In this document: positions 12,786-25,673 of the stretch, piece by piece
How the letters are laid out: the number at the start of each line of letters is the position of its first letter
Numbering within the stretch: position 1 is the stretch's first letter
Source of the DNA: Branchiostoma floridae
Taxonomy: Eukaryota; Chordata; Leptocardii; Amphioxiformes; Branchiostomatidae
Length of the DNA: 64,000 nucleotides
Reading direction: 5' to 3'
Assembly: GCF_000003815.2 (NCBI RefSeq)
Contig: NC_049979.1
Span: 32,795,558 to 32,859,557 of the forward strand
Notes under the pieces: generated by a model
Database searches by the model: none
Seen by the model: only the letters and a program-made list of their open reading frames with translations
What the model was told of the DNA's origin: nothing
Program-made: the position numbers and the translations under genes

Positions 12786-15715
12786 ACGATGGCGTCGGTT
12801 ATCAACAGAGATCCTTACTGTTTAATGAGCGGTTAACTGAAGTAAGAGCTCGAGTTTATTAAATATATTTCTCAAGCACTAGTACAAAACAAATAGAATG
12901 TCAACGCTTTTTCTACTTGCATGTTTTGTGTGAACAAAAGGGATGACATTACACGGATACTTGTTCGCGGGCAACTAGAAGGTTGAAGCCAAGAAAAACA
13001 TTGTTATACCATACATACTAATTGTGACTAATGCCATCGCTACACATAGGCCTAATGAATTGAATAGATGGTTATGAAAGGTGAAAAAATAAACCATGGC
13101 GTCTGAGTTTAACGTTATTCTCAGTGCAGACATCTCTAAAAATGCCCAATCACGAACGGTATATGGTGGCTACTTTAACGTTTGGTCCCCCGAAAACAAA
13201 GGGCCATTTTCCCTATTATTAGATAGTTAGTTTGTTTATTGTTTACTGGGACATACTTGAATCATTTGTAATGTTACATGTGGTGAGTACAACATTGTGA
13301 AGAAACCAGAGACCCCAAAGGTTTATTGGGGTTTCCTAAACCGCTGTTAATTACGTTTGTTTATGACAAATTCTAATAATTATAATACATATATATTTTA
13401 TGTAAAAGTTAAGGTCCCGTGCACGACGAAGCTCCTCAACCACGTAAAACAACCTCATTACTCGCACCTTGGGTACCTACTGGCTACAAAATACCCCGAT
13501 ATTATCATTACAAAGTGGCAACAAAATCCACAGAGATATACGTCAAATCTCGTCACATAAACAAGCTGTTGTAAACAAGAAAACGCAAATAGATTCGATG
13601 GGTGTAAATCAGGGGCAAAGTATAACATCAGCATTAATTATTAGAAGGGATAGAGAAAAGTGTAAAGACATATATATGTTAGAAGACATTACAGATGCAT
13701 TAGACTTGACTCAATTGAGAAATTTAAGCCAACATAAGCATGGCAACTAAATATTTATTAATTAGAAACAGGAGTAAACAAAATAAGATGGAATACTCAA
13801 AGGAAACATGATGAAAAATGATATGTTATTCCAGCCCCCCGCCCTACCTATAAATATCTAATAGCTTTTGCGAAATAGAGACAAAGAGAAAATCAGGAAT
13901 GAAGCCGTTTTGAAGAACAAAATTCTCGGTGAAAATGTTTTCATGTTCTCGTGTATTGGCAATTACATGGACTATTCTATTTTACATTCCAGTGTTGATG
14001 ACTTAACGGAATAGTTTTCATTTTTGTTCAAGCTGTAAACTTCGAAGACGTATATCAATTAGTGGTCCTTTGGATGTTATTTTCTATTTTATCTAGACAG
14101 TTCAATATTCTGCTTTAATACAAGATTCAATGTTTCCTATTGCGTTTCCAAAATCGTGCAAGTTATATGTATTGAACGGTGCAATACAAGCAAAATATAT
14201 TATATTCTAGGTTCATCTAAGAAAACTTGACGTGTATCTCTACTAATTAGGTAAACATTATTTGCATCACATACTAAGTACTGTGCTATTGGTGTATTCA
14301 CTGCAAAGGATGAGCACTATTTACACATATTATAAGAGAGTAGATGCGTACTTAACTTTGTACAAATATCAACAACAATAGTACACTAACATATCTATGA
14401 GAGCCGTGAAGAAAATGTGCTCTTGATCATTTGAATAGATGTATACATGCATTATATATGAATGTATAGGACCCTGATTTGTGCTTGTTTAATGATGCTG
14501 GATGCGTTTACACACAAAATGTGACTAAGTTTTGTGGATGTTATTAATCAGATAATTATTAACAAGCAGCATTTTCGAAATAACCGCATTCATGCCGTGC
14601 TATGATTTTTTGTTAAATATTCACACAGAAAAACGCATACCAAAAATTCTGAGGAATTTATTAGTGCATCAAATGAATAAATAGATAGGCGTGTGCTGAG
14701 GAGCAGGTGTCTTGAGAGCAGACAAACAGCCAGTCGTTGTGCAGTATTTCCCATCTTGGACATAATCTCGAGACTCTGTAAAAAAAAGATCCAGAGTAAC
14801 ATGTTGACATGAATCGCACATTCACTATAGTTTAATAGTAATCATATTAACAATGTTATGTTTTAACAAGGCCCTGCATATCTGAGGTCTGCAGATGTAT
14901 TACTTATCAGTATTATTTTGTGCAGGTTAAGATAAAAAAAATTGATAATTTGACATATAAGGTTGTGCCCGACTTTGATTTTGCTCAAGTTTGCCCAAAT
15001 TCGACTTCCGTAAAACGTAAAGAATTTGCTATACTGTCCATTCATGGATGTAAAGCAGAAATATGAAGAAAGCGTTAAAGAGGATCAGGTGAACCCTGGG
15101 TAAAGCACTAAGGAAGTACTCCCTACTGTGACCATCCCAGCAGCTAGAGGGCTGAATTGACCCCTATAAATACATAAAATAATAAAAAATGCCAGACTGT
15201 CTACACGCTGGAAACAAAGTCAGGAATACATTAGCATAAAATACTGGTCAAAAATTCAAATATTTTTCTCTACTGGTTTTCTAGAGAACAGTATCAAACC
15301 GGCCTGCAGAATGATCCTGATAGTTGAAATAAAGTTACATGATCGATTTTCTAATAACAGCACCTTTCAAATTTTTGGAAACCAACCTTGTGTTCAAATA
15401 GAAACTTTCAACTCTGCTCTGCCGACTTTGTATCAGTGTCTTTTTGTATCTACACATGATTGTAACTTGAAAATCTTTCTTATAACTGAATTAGAAACAT
15501 GGCTAATAATGTGATGTCTATTTGTAAATGTACCAACAGGGGCTATGTGCACTGTACATGTAATTGTCAGATATGTCTCACAGTACCAGGGTAAGACAAG
15601 CCAGCATTTTCATTACCTTATATTAATTAATATATTCTGGGTTAGGTAAAGCTTTATGTATAATCATTCTTCAATACCTTATGTAGTATCCTTATTTCAA
15701 AATTGAATTAAAAAT
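12786..15715. other. Unassigned region
   Basis: No supported gene. An ORF at 13,469-13,750 (+) is unrecognised. A short box at about 13,466 (gggtacctactggct, then aaaatac) recurs at about 56,229, marking a dispersed repeat. Remaining ORFs are short and without motifs. Confidence 0.4.
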
Positions 15716-15744
15716 AATCTTGTGTCGGTCAGCGGTCTCAGCCA

Positions 15745-15850
15745 GCCTTCTCCGATGTGAACTCCACCACAGTCAACAGAAGACTGAACTCTAGTACTTT
15801 ACGTTAGCCGAATTCATTGGGTGGTTTTATAGTACTGGGTTGGTCTTTAA
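15745..15850 (+). repeat. Dispersed repeat copy 1
   Basis: The stretch with atgtgaac, then acgttagccgaatt, tgggtggttttatagt and ttggtctttaa has a diverged match at about 25,172-25,270. It lies several hundred bases upstream of the decayed LINE; whether it belongs to it is unknown. Confidence 0.6.
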
Positions 15851-16189
15851 GAGTATCGTTAGCTGAACACTTATCTCAAAACAAATGCAAAGTACAGTTG
15901 TATAATATCGAGGGCAAAAAGTTTCCATCTTATGAGATCACCTTAAGGCCGCAGACGGCGGAGTGTTCACTAATTTACTTTAGTGGAATCCCCCCGGCGA
16001 CCCCACTGCGATCACATTACGACCAAATTTCAAATATTTAATTTTTTATGAACGAACAAAGAGCACTTAAAAAATTTCAAAGAATAATGAACAATTCAGA
16101 AAGCTTTTGCTGTCTTTTAAGCCTTGTTAAATCTTACCTATTATTAAAATTATGATAGTATTTCTGTTTAAGAAGCAGTATAGCAATTT

Positions 16190-19150
16190 TATTATAAAAC
16201 TAGATAGCGAATCTATTGTGGTGAAAATAGTAAAGGACTACTTAATACCAATAGAGATACTTATTTAGCTACCGTTTACATAAGCCCTAACAGATTTACT
16301 ATCCAAAGCAACAGAATGTATGACATATTTGATACTCTAGAGGACGAAATATCAATAAACAGTAGACAAGTAGAGGAAACGATCGGGGGGCGGGGGACTT
16401 CAATGCCCGGGTAGGGGACCTGAAAGACAACATAGCAGGCGACTACCAAACTGACAGTATTCCCGACGACTACGATTTTGATCACCCGTTCCACCGTAAC
16501 AACATGGATTTAGGCAGTCCTTCTCCCTTTGGTAAAAACCTAATCGACTTATGCATCAACAGTAAAGTCAGAATCTTACTATTGAATGGCAGGTTACCTA
16601 CAGACGTATTAGGGAATCCAACAAGTTATCAGCCTAACGGTTCTAGTGTGGTCGACTATGTCCTTGGAAGCGACGCAAAAAGCTGTTTCTTTCACGTCCT
16701 TCCCCTAACCCAGTTTCAGACCACTTGTCCCTAATTCTAAACAGCAACACTAGACAACTCAATGAACAGACTACTGATACCTTGTCTGCCCGGCCCCATT
16801 ACAATTTTGCATGGAGTGCTGACTCTAAAGAAAGGTTTACGGACTTACTAAACAGTACAGAATTCTTTCGTTCTATAGACACTCAGTTTAAACAAAAGAA
16901 GTTACGAGACATCCTCTAGCTCAGTCGAGAATGCACTAAATGACTTTGTAGTACCCCTACAAGAAGCAGGCAAGCAATCACTAACATTACGTAGAATGAA
17001 ACAAAGAAAACAGACCCGACACAAACCCAAACCAAAGAAATGATTCACCAGAACATGTCACATCGCCAAAACAAACTTAGACTTAGCCAAATTGTTATCA
17101 AAAAATCTCCGGGATCCCTTTATTCGGGGTAAATACTTTAAAAGGAAAAGAGAATACACCAGGCCAATCCGGAAAACAAAAAAGGATTACAAAAACTGTA
17201 TTTTGAAATTCCAACAAATTAACTCATTAGCCACTAACAACCCCACACAAAAACTCTAGTCATTTCTACCGGGCACTAAATTCCCCAACAATGGCGTGAA
17301 AGCCACATTGCACCTGTACATAAATGTGGTCAAAAGATAACCCGAAAAATTACAGGGGAATTTCTGTAATAAGCTGCCTTGCCAAACTATTCACAACAAT
17401 AACAAATACTCGTCTCACCAAATATATACATGATCACAGTCTTATTTCCCCCAACCAGACTGGCTTCAGAAAGAATTTCGGAACCAACGTCAACATATTT
17501 GTTATTGACACACTGATATCTAAATATAACAGTACCAACAGACGCCTCTACGCCGGCTTTATAGACTTTAGAAAAGCTTTTGACTGCGTCTGGAGAGAAG
17601 GTATACGTTACAAACTACTCAATTTAGGCATAGGCAGCAAGTTCTAGAAATTGATTTGATCCATGTACTCTAATCCGATGACATGTGTTAAAACTCCTAC
17701 GGGCCTTACACAACTGTTTACAACAGACAGATGTGTAAGGCAAGGATGCAACCTCAGTCCTACTCATTTCAGCTTATGTACAGATGATTTAGTTAAAGAT
17801 TTGGATAACCCCGACTGCGACCCACCCTCTCTAAACCACCTCCTCGTTTCCTGTCGAATCTACGCAGATGGTGAAGTACTACTTTCAGAGTCTGAAACCG
17901 GCTTATAATGTGGCCTTGACAGGCTTCATTCCTTCTGCGAGAAATAGAATCTGCAGGTAAATCTAAAGAAAACTAAAACCGCGATCTTTAACACATCAGG
18001 GCGACTCCACAAGAGCATCATTTTTTTTTTCAATTAGCACAGATAACATCGAAATTGCAAACTCCTACCTTCAGTATCTAGGCCTGACATTGTCCTCGTC
18101 AGGTACTTATTCCCTATCTAAAAAGAATCTGTCTCTAAAGGCCCGTAAAGCTGCATTCGGCCTTTAAACCTCTCGCTATTTCAACGCTGCCCCCCACGAC
18201 TATACTTAACTATTCAATACGTCTATTAAGCCCATCATGTTATATGATAATAGATTTTGGGAATAGACTGTGGACAATATGACTGCCCAGTGGAAAATAT
18301 CCAAACCCGCTTTTGTAAAAAAAAATATCCTTGGCGTGCACAGGAATTCCTGTAAATCTGCATTTAGAGCAGAACTCGGTGTCTACCCTGCAAACATAGA
18401 TATAGCAATCCGCATAGTTAAGTACTGGCTACAAATTTAACAGTTAAATTACTCTACACAACTTTTACAAATAGACGCACTCTGTAAACAACCTTAAGAA
18501 AACTTGGCTCCACCATGTTAAACAAATACTTGATGATAATGGTTATTCCTATCTATGGAACTATGATAACTCTAGAATAGACAACAAGAATATTTGTACA
18601 TTGTTAAGGAAAGACTGTCAGACGTGAATGCGCAAATTTTTTTTCCACCAATTGTCTAAAGATAACGGCAAGCTAAGAATTTACAAACATATTAAAACCG
18701 AATGTGCCATGGAAACCTATCTATACCAGAACGACGCTGACAAGAGGGCCAATGTATGTAAGATAAGAATCAGTGCTCACCCACTAGAGATAGAAAAGGG
18801 TAGTTATAAAAAAGATTGTGTAAGTACTGTGCGACGGATGGAGTGGAAGATGAAATACATTTTATATGTAACTCCCCCATTGTGAGGATGAAGGAAACAA
18901 TATTTTTGACACAATCAAAACAATATTTCCAACTTTTCACCAGTCGATAAAGTTAAAATCACAGAACCCACTAATCATTATAGACGTGGGACTTTTCATC
19001 AGCCACTGCCTCCAAAGCAGAAGTCAAACCTCCGAGTAAACAATGTAGAAGCATCCCTATAGGTAGCTGTATAGAACGGATACTTGTTGTTTATTACTGT
19101 TTGTACCCTTGCAATTAGCCTACAAGCATGGAGTTGCAAATACATCAATT
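16190..19150 (+). pseudogene. Decayed APE-type non-LTR retrotransposon (LINE)
   Basis: Frameshifted fragments follow the order of a LINE ORF2. At about 16,250-16,740 there is an endonuclease piece with DFNARVGDL and later SSVVDYVL. At 17,324-17,647 there is reverse transcriptase with NPKNYRGISV and the motif-A-like segment FIDFRKAFDCVW. At 17,663-17,908 there is RQGCNLSPTHF and YADG where YADD is expected. A connector with YLQYLGLTLSSSG follows near 18,070. At 18,628-18,900 there is a C-terminal Cys/His-like segment ending near a HFIC-type motif. Many stops, frame changes and the lost catalytic Asp make it non-functional. It belongs to the broad jockey/CR1 assemblage; the exact clade cannot be fixed by eye. 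Confidence 0.85.
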
Positions 19151-19837
19151 ACTATTATTATGAAATCGATAATGTAAACAAATCGCATCTGGGTCACGGC
19201 ACATACGCTTATTTGTTTCTTAGTTCATATAAATATACGTAGGGCTGTGTTTTTTTCCTGAATTGGTCATATTGTAGCGTCTTATACAGACTTTCAGAGC
19301 GAGTGGTCCGTCGCACGATTGGAGAGATGTTTACCCATGTGCCCACTAAAACAGTAGTGTATCAATCTGACCCCCAAAACAACGCATTTGCATCGCTTTG
19401 CATTGCTGTCGTATTTTGTAATGCTCGTTACTTTGCATAAATTCCCTACCAGCAGATCATAAATTTGATACATCTAAACAACATACATCGTGTTAGTAAG
19501 GAAAAACAGAACCACTCTAGATCATGGTAATCTTCAATGCATTGGGTTATTTGACAATTTAAACAGCTTCATGCTTTAATAGACAATGACAATTTTTCGA
19601 TAAAGATAAGACAGAGTGTTCCTGTTTTTTACATACCACACGCGAGGTATAAAGGAGACACCTACATTAAATATACAAAATAAATCTAACAATATACGCA
19701 GAGCAGCTTCCCTTCATGACACGTAAAAGTATGGATAGAAGTACTAAATAGACGAAGTGGAACTAATTGTTTAAGACATCTGTGGCTCTGCATATCTGAA
19801 GTAATGTCTAACGTTATATACCTGTCACTGTAGTTAG
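19151..19837. other. Unassigned region after the decayed LINE
   Basis: AT-rich sequence with no supported gene or element ends. A short box near 19,329 (tgtttacccatgtg) recurs near 21,962 and, diverged, near 36,510 and 37,897. Confidence 0.4.
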
Positions 19838-20086
19838 GCCCCCTTTCCACTAGGACGGCGATCGTGCTGCGCTCTCACTGCGACCTAAATAACATACGTG
19901 AAACCTTCGCTTTCACACTGGGTATATCATACAAAACGTAAAAGTGTGATTGAGAAGACAACAAAACACACAAAGTGTAACAAGATTCGTTTATTTTCGA
20001 TACAATTCGTTGAACGATGTGGAAAATTGTAGGTCGCAGAGAGAGCGCCGCGAGAGCGCCGTCCTAGTGGAAAGGGGGTATTACCA
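19838..20086. mobile_element. Short inverted-repeat element (MITE), about 245 bp
   Basis: The left end cccctttccactaggacggcg and the right end, its complement (cgccgtcctagtggaaaggggg), form imperfect inverted repeats that continue inward through gcgctctc and gcgacc. TTA directly outside the left end and TTA after the right end could be a 3-bp target duplication, which would suit PIF/Harbinger; that assignment is inference. No ORF of note. Confidence 0.75.
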
Positions 20087-22433
20087 AATGCATTCAAGAG
20101 GGATATTTCAGCATGTACATTTGTCATGCAGATTTGTAAAATAAGACTATTGTTGTATCGATGTATCTTTTTTTAATAGTTGAAAGTAACGTTCTCAACG
20201 GTTTAACAGGACCAAAGTAATAGTAAAATAGGTCAATTTCGATTACGGGGACTCTCACTCACTCTCACTCAATATAGCCGCATATCAGACTTCGCTGAGG
20301 CGGGCCGTCATCGCTCTCCAAGTCTTCCTGTCTGAAGCTGCTATTATTACGGGGACCATAAACGCGAAATGTATTCAATAGGAAGGGTCGACAATAACTT
20401 TTTGTGCTACTCTAACTCTGGGCTAAGAATTCAAACATTATTCAATGTAGGGCATTTTGGGTCTGTCTCGCATATAGAAATTTAGTATAAGCGTACCTAT
20501 CTTGCAATTTCACTGCCTTATAACTTTGTTGCCTAGATATTGAGTTATTCAATGGATTCTTGGGGAAATATGGGCGCATAAAAGATGTTCTTGTCTTAAG
20601 ACGTAAAATATTCTCCAGTGTGGATATACAGATACACTGAGTACGGCCTTAAAGACAGGAATAATTCACTTGCATGTCAATCTTACATTTAAAAGGTTAG
20701 TGGTTCCACATTAAAAGAAACATAGTAAACTGTTGACATGTCTGTAGCACTGATTGACTTTGGCTACCTTTTTGTTTAACAATGGTAGCATTAGGATGCA
20801 TGAAGCCCGGCTTCTTTTTTCGAGTACATATCAGCACTAGATGACGAATTTTACATACAGCATGTGAAAGTTTACTGCCAGCATGTTTACTCGGTTCGTG
20901 CATCATTCGTTAACTAGAACACAGCACCGATTACATGTGAACTTTTCCCATTCTTAATCAAAGGCCAGTCTAGAAAACAACGTTTCTGCAGGACCCCATG
21001 GAGCTAGTCAAAAGCACTACTAAAGTCATACCTGAAAAGTAAAATGTAGCACGTATAAGAACCAAACTTGAAAGTACAATCCTATGGGATAGCACTTGAA
21101 TTTTGACTTGTCGGAATTCAATATCTGTGCCTCCAACTAAACAAACATTATCGAGGTCAGCAATTTGAACAATTTGTCTGCTCCTATTACCTTCGATTAC
21201 TGCAATCTGATTGGTCTCATAGAATTTATAAAAGATATTTTGAAAATGCCTGAAGACCTTCTTCTGATATTCCTGCACATAAAATACACATTTACTTTAT
21301 ATAAACCTGCGTTCAATATGTTTTGTGACGGTTAACGTTTATCCTGCCCACCCAAAAGGATAATGCTAGGTCAACCTGCAGTGACCTTGAACATTTGATA
21401 ATGATGCCTTCCCAATTCTCTGATTTGGATCTGTAATTGTATAGAATTGGAAAGAGTGCATTAAATTTGCCGTTCAGACCTCGACATCGACAATTTACAC
21501 TCTAATAAAATCGAAAAGAAGATGAGATCTAAAAACGGTAACAATACAAAATTGTTGTCCTTTAAAAAATTGGTACCTTTTTTACGTTTCTTAATGTGAT
21601 TATTTATCATTGCGAAGGACGCAAGGCAGACTCTAGTTCTCCTTTCTTTGAACACGAATGTTAAATACTGGTACTTTTGTCGTTGTTGTTGCATATGATA
21701 AGAAAGATAATGTTTTAGTGTCAGTAAATCTTCAAGTGTTTCCAATTGTAAATTCAAATTCATGACATGAATAAATAAACCAAACGGTACGATACAATAC
21801 AATACAGACACAAAATAACCGTATGCGTTTATAGGTTATTACCAAAAATGTAACATAAAATGTATCAAATATGACGGAAACAAGCAACATCCATTACAAA
21901 GGTGTAGTGCCAGTGGTGTGTCCAAAACAATAGATGATATGTCTGTCTCGCGACATGAGCACTGTTTACCCATGTGATAATGGAGCAGCTGCGTACGCTA
22001 GGTTTGCACAGATTTTACGTAAAAGACATGCAAAATACAGGCAGTCTGACACATCTTATGAGATGTCCTTACGCGTTTCGAATTCAAGTCATTTTTGTTC
22101 TCAAAATTAATTTAATGTCATATATTATTTGTCAACTGACAGTAGAAATGTTTGTCTATATAATGCGCTAGCTTTCATTTTGATTTGAAATATGCTGTGA
22201 AACGTGGAGTAAAATTTGCACCATAAAATTATTTCAGGTCATATCAGTAAACTTGAAGTTTGGTTTAAATGCCATAGGAATAAAATGCGACGCTAAAAAT
22301 GTAGACGTAATGTAATGGTTATACGCAGTTGTAAACTCAAGCGACAGGATTACTCGAAAGTAGTCCCGACGCATTGTGTCATGCAAACGTTTCAAAACCT
22401 TGCGCGACGCAGACAGTCTACAAAAATAAAATT
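20087..22433. other. Unassigned region
   Basis: No supported gene. Minus-strand ORFs at 20,970-21,278 and 21,461-21,811 show no recognisable motif and no matching splice structure that I could establish. Confidence 0.4.
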
Positions 22434-22455
22434 CACACACACACACACACACACA
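22434..22455. repeat. (CA)n microsatellite
   Basis: An uninterrupted CA run of about 22 bp. Confidence 0.95.
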
Positions 22456-22489
22456 AAACAAACACAGAACACCGAATATAAAGAAGGCA

Positions 22490-24650
22490 AAAAAAAATGC
22501 TGACCTTCTGAAAGGAGTGGCAACCTCGTGAATCAGGTCAGCGCAGATATACACGCAGGTTTGTGTGCTAGACAAACTTACTAAGCGACTAAGGTCCTGC
22601 TGAAGAGGCATTCTCCTTTTAATTTGATATGATTAAAATTACTGTGCAGAACAATTTCACATTAAGATGCTGTTTGTCGATATTCTAGCTGTGCTAACTT
22701 CAAGGTATCAAACGCTAACGCAATGAGACAGTCCCTGGATCATCAGTGCCATCACAACAGAATTCCTCAGAAGCAACAGGCGTAGTCCTAAATGTTTCTT
22801 AGCAAAACGCTAGTAGTTATAGCTAAAATTCTTCCATTGTCTGCAGGTATCCAGAACACCGTTAGAAATAACAACCGGGACGGTATTGTAGCATAATCTT
22901 TCTAATTATGATACGCTTCGTCTCCTGTAGCCAGTAGGACTCAAATTAAACTATAAAAACACACCTAGAGGCAGACGCCGATAAATCAGAAAATGTATCA
23001 GCTCGCCGACTTTTTTTTGGCAAGAAGAGAGGACAACAAAAAGATTGAAGTACGCTGAGCTTGTGGTAGAAAGCAAAAGGAGCGAATGCGGTGGTTATGG
23101 GGGTGGGGTGACCTTGAAAGCCACTTGGACATAGTCAAACTCGGCTAGGTCGCCCGTGTGACGCTGTCTGGTGATTAAAGATCCAAAACACCCATTGATC
23201 CCGGGGTCATCACTGTTGATGTGCCCTTGTCGCACTGTTAGAGTCTATTCTAGAGTAGTTCGCTAAAAATACCAATGGCACATTGGGAATCTTTTTAGTC
23301 CTCTGCGCCGTAACATTCGTCAGCTGTGGGATAGTAGGGATAATATGCAAGCTTGCCTTGGGGAATGTTTAGACAATAACCGTGCCAAGTACTGATATAT
23401 TCCGAACTGACCAAAGGAAAAAAATAGACCTTATTTTCCGTAGAAGCCACCTGATGACTCTATTTTGTGTCGGCCGTTCTAGTAGCGAAGTAACAGAATT
23501 TCTGGGCGCAAGGAAATGTAAATTCCTGTCAGGAAGAAATGTATCAAAGCCCCATAAATTTAGGTCATACTTTAAGATTACGTTAACGAAATAAAGCAAC
23601 GGCGTAATATAGGCAAAGAAGAAGGTTGTTGATTTAAGTGCTGCCCAAAGTGTTATTGATTTATACTACCTGATACTACAGCAAACAAAAGATCGCAGTT
23701 AACACATGTGAGATGACGTAATTATGATTCAAAATTCCATCTGATCCCACTATTGTTTACAAACCCCACACATTCTGTGAGTTCAGCACAACGTTAGTAA
23801 AAAAAATCTCTAATCGACCTTGTTTTCAACTCAGATCGAATGTATTAGGTGAATCAGACAAGAAGGCAGAAGAAAACAAAAACGATTTATTTTAGTAAAC
23901 AACACGATCAATCCTACACAGAAAACTTGACAGACCCTGCGACATTAATGTTAAAGCGATATTCTATTTCCTTTAAAACATCATTATCCAGTACTGATAG
24001 CCTCTTTAACCTCATACCAGTTATTTTCGTCAAATAGGATACCCAAACATATCCTCAGCCTACAAAATGCATCCCTTAGTTGGGTACATACCCTGAGATG
24101 AATGACTCCCATTCTCAACTTCTTCTGGCCACTTTTTCTAATAAACTCTTACTGCTTTGTGAATCATTTCTACCTCTACTACAAATCGCAATATGTGTTT
24201 AACTCAGAATTTCATCTTCCAAATTGGACGTTGTGCACATCCATGTACCACAGAGCTTAAATCACTTCATCATGTCCACCCAGAAATGCCTACATATAGG
24301 AAGGGGCTGTTATGATTTGCGCTTTTAGAAAATCTGGCATTTCATTGATGTCACTATTGTGTATATCTGTCCGTTTATTAATGTCTTGATGTGCATTTCT
24401 AACTTTATTTCTGTCCTTTTCTTTCATTCGTTGCGCTAGCATGTTTTAATTTGAGAGCGTTTTTATCTTGTCTGTACTTATCTATTTAAAGATCCTATTT
24501 CTGGACCGAGGGCACAGTAACATAAAATACTCTTTCCTACCAGGATGTCAGTTGCTGTCAATTTAGCACACCCTCCATTATAAATAGATCAAACATAGTG
24601 AGAGATCTCTACCCGTTTGGCTACCAAGAACAAATGATCGGTATAACAGC
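22490..24650 (+). repeat. Segmental block, copy A
   Basis: Shares a long colinear series of matches with copy B. Examples are aaacttactaagcgac (22,575 and 30,385), tttcttagcaaaa (22,796 and 30,608), aacacacct (22,961 and 30,782), ccccggggtcatcactg-type text (23,200 and 31,036), tgatatattccgaactgac (23,393 and 31,229) and atctgtccgttta (24,365 and 32,078). Divergence is substantial, so the duplication is old. No coding sequence is recognised inside. Confidence 0.75.
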
Positions 24651-25311
24651 AGACGACAGGAAGAGATTTGCATATTAAACTGACATCAAGATTGTCCTGT
24701 CCACAAATTTTTTCAAGAAATCATTATCAGACACAGAACAAAGACCTAGATAGTTGCTGCAAGCATAAAACCCTATGCAATACAGTTCTTCATGTGTTTA
24801 CAGTTTGTTTTCACACAAGAGCTTGGGCATAATGTTGTATCGAGGCCTTCAGTTTCAAATCATTGTTTGAACTGACACTGAGCAAAGATCAGCCCCTGTC
24901 AGGCTTGAACTGCATGATATTTTGCAACTTGTTACTGTCTTTCCCATAGCTTTGATACTTCGTAATATGGTTTGTGGTTGTATAAATAGAGACGATTGTA
25001 GACTTGGGCTCGCAGGACTGTCTAAATTGTATTTGGGTCAAAGCACTTCCAAGCAGACTATGGCCACCTTTGCTTTGTATTTTTTGTAAGCTTACTTGTA
25101 AAGCTATGCTGAATTGTGTGTAGTCATTGTTCAATTCCTTATCTGTTTAAGACTATTGGCATACCTCCACTAATGTGAACACCGTGGTGGTTGGGACCAA
25201 ACTGAGGGCTGGTAGATTACGTTAGCCGAATTTATCGGGTGACTTTATAGTGCAACCTTGGTCTTTAAACGGAAAGCTGGACTATATATTCTATAGAACA
25301 TAGTACAGCGT
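24651..25311. other. Unassigned region with dispersed repeat copy 2
   Basis: 25,172-25,270 matches the dispersed repeat at 15,745-15,850 through atgtgaac, acgttagccgaattt, cgggtgactttatagtgc and ttggtctttaa. The rest shows nothing recognisable. Confidence 0.55.
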
Positions 25312-25400
25312 AAAAGAGCGCGCCGCTTCCGGGTCCGCTCAGTTGTGCTCGGGACGCCGTGAGAGGCGGACGCACGGCAAATGCGCTCCCGCAAGTCCGT
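25312..25400 (+). promoter_or_regulatory. CpG-rich segment, candidate promoter
   Basis: A local island of about 90 bp with many CG dinucleotides (gagcgcgccgcttccgggtcc and gacgccgtgagaggcggacg) in an otherwise AT-rich, CG-poor neighbourhood. It lies about 270-360 bp upstream of the candidate start codon at 25,674, as expected for a TATA-less invertebrate promoter. No TATA box or initiator is asserted. Confidence 0.4.
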
Positions 25401-25673
25401 TATCATACTCCTTGACTGATACATTTCACATATCCTGCACTTTGCGGGACTATCTTATGGTGAAATCATTATGATCAGTGCTAAATAAAGGACTAATATC
25501 CCCATGTCATACATGCACCTGGTATTACAGTGGACTATATGGAGTAGATTAAAGTATACGATATACATTGAGTCGTACTCGCCATGGGTCATTATAAAAG
25601 GATGAGATCTGAAAAAGATCAGACGGGCACTTTCCTCGGGGGCCCCAAAGATGATATAGGGGCAACCTGACAA

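Noticed and set aside
16190-19150. Active second LINE
   Set aside because: Multiple frameshifts and stops, and the YADD box reads YADG.
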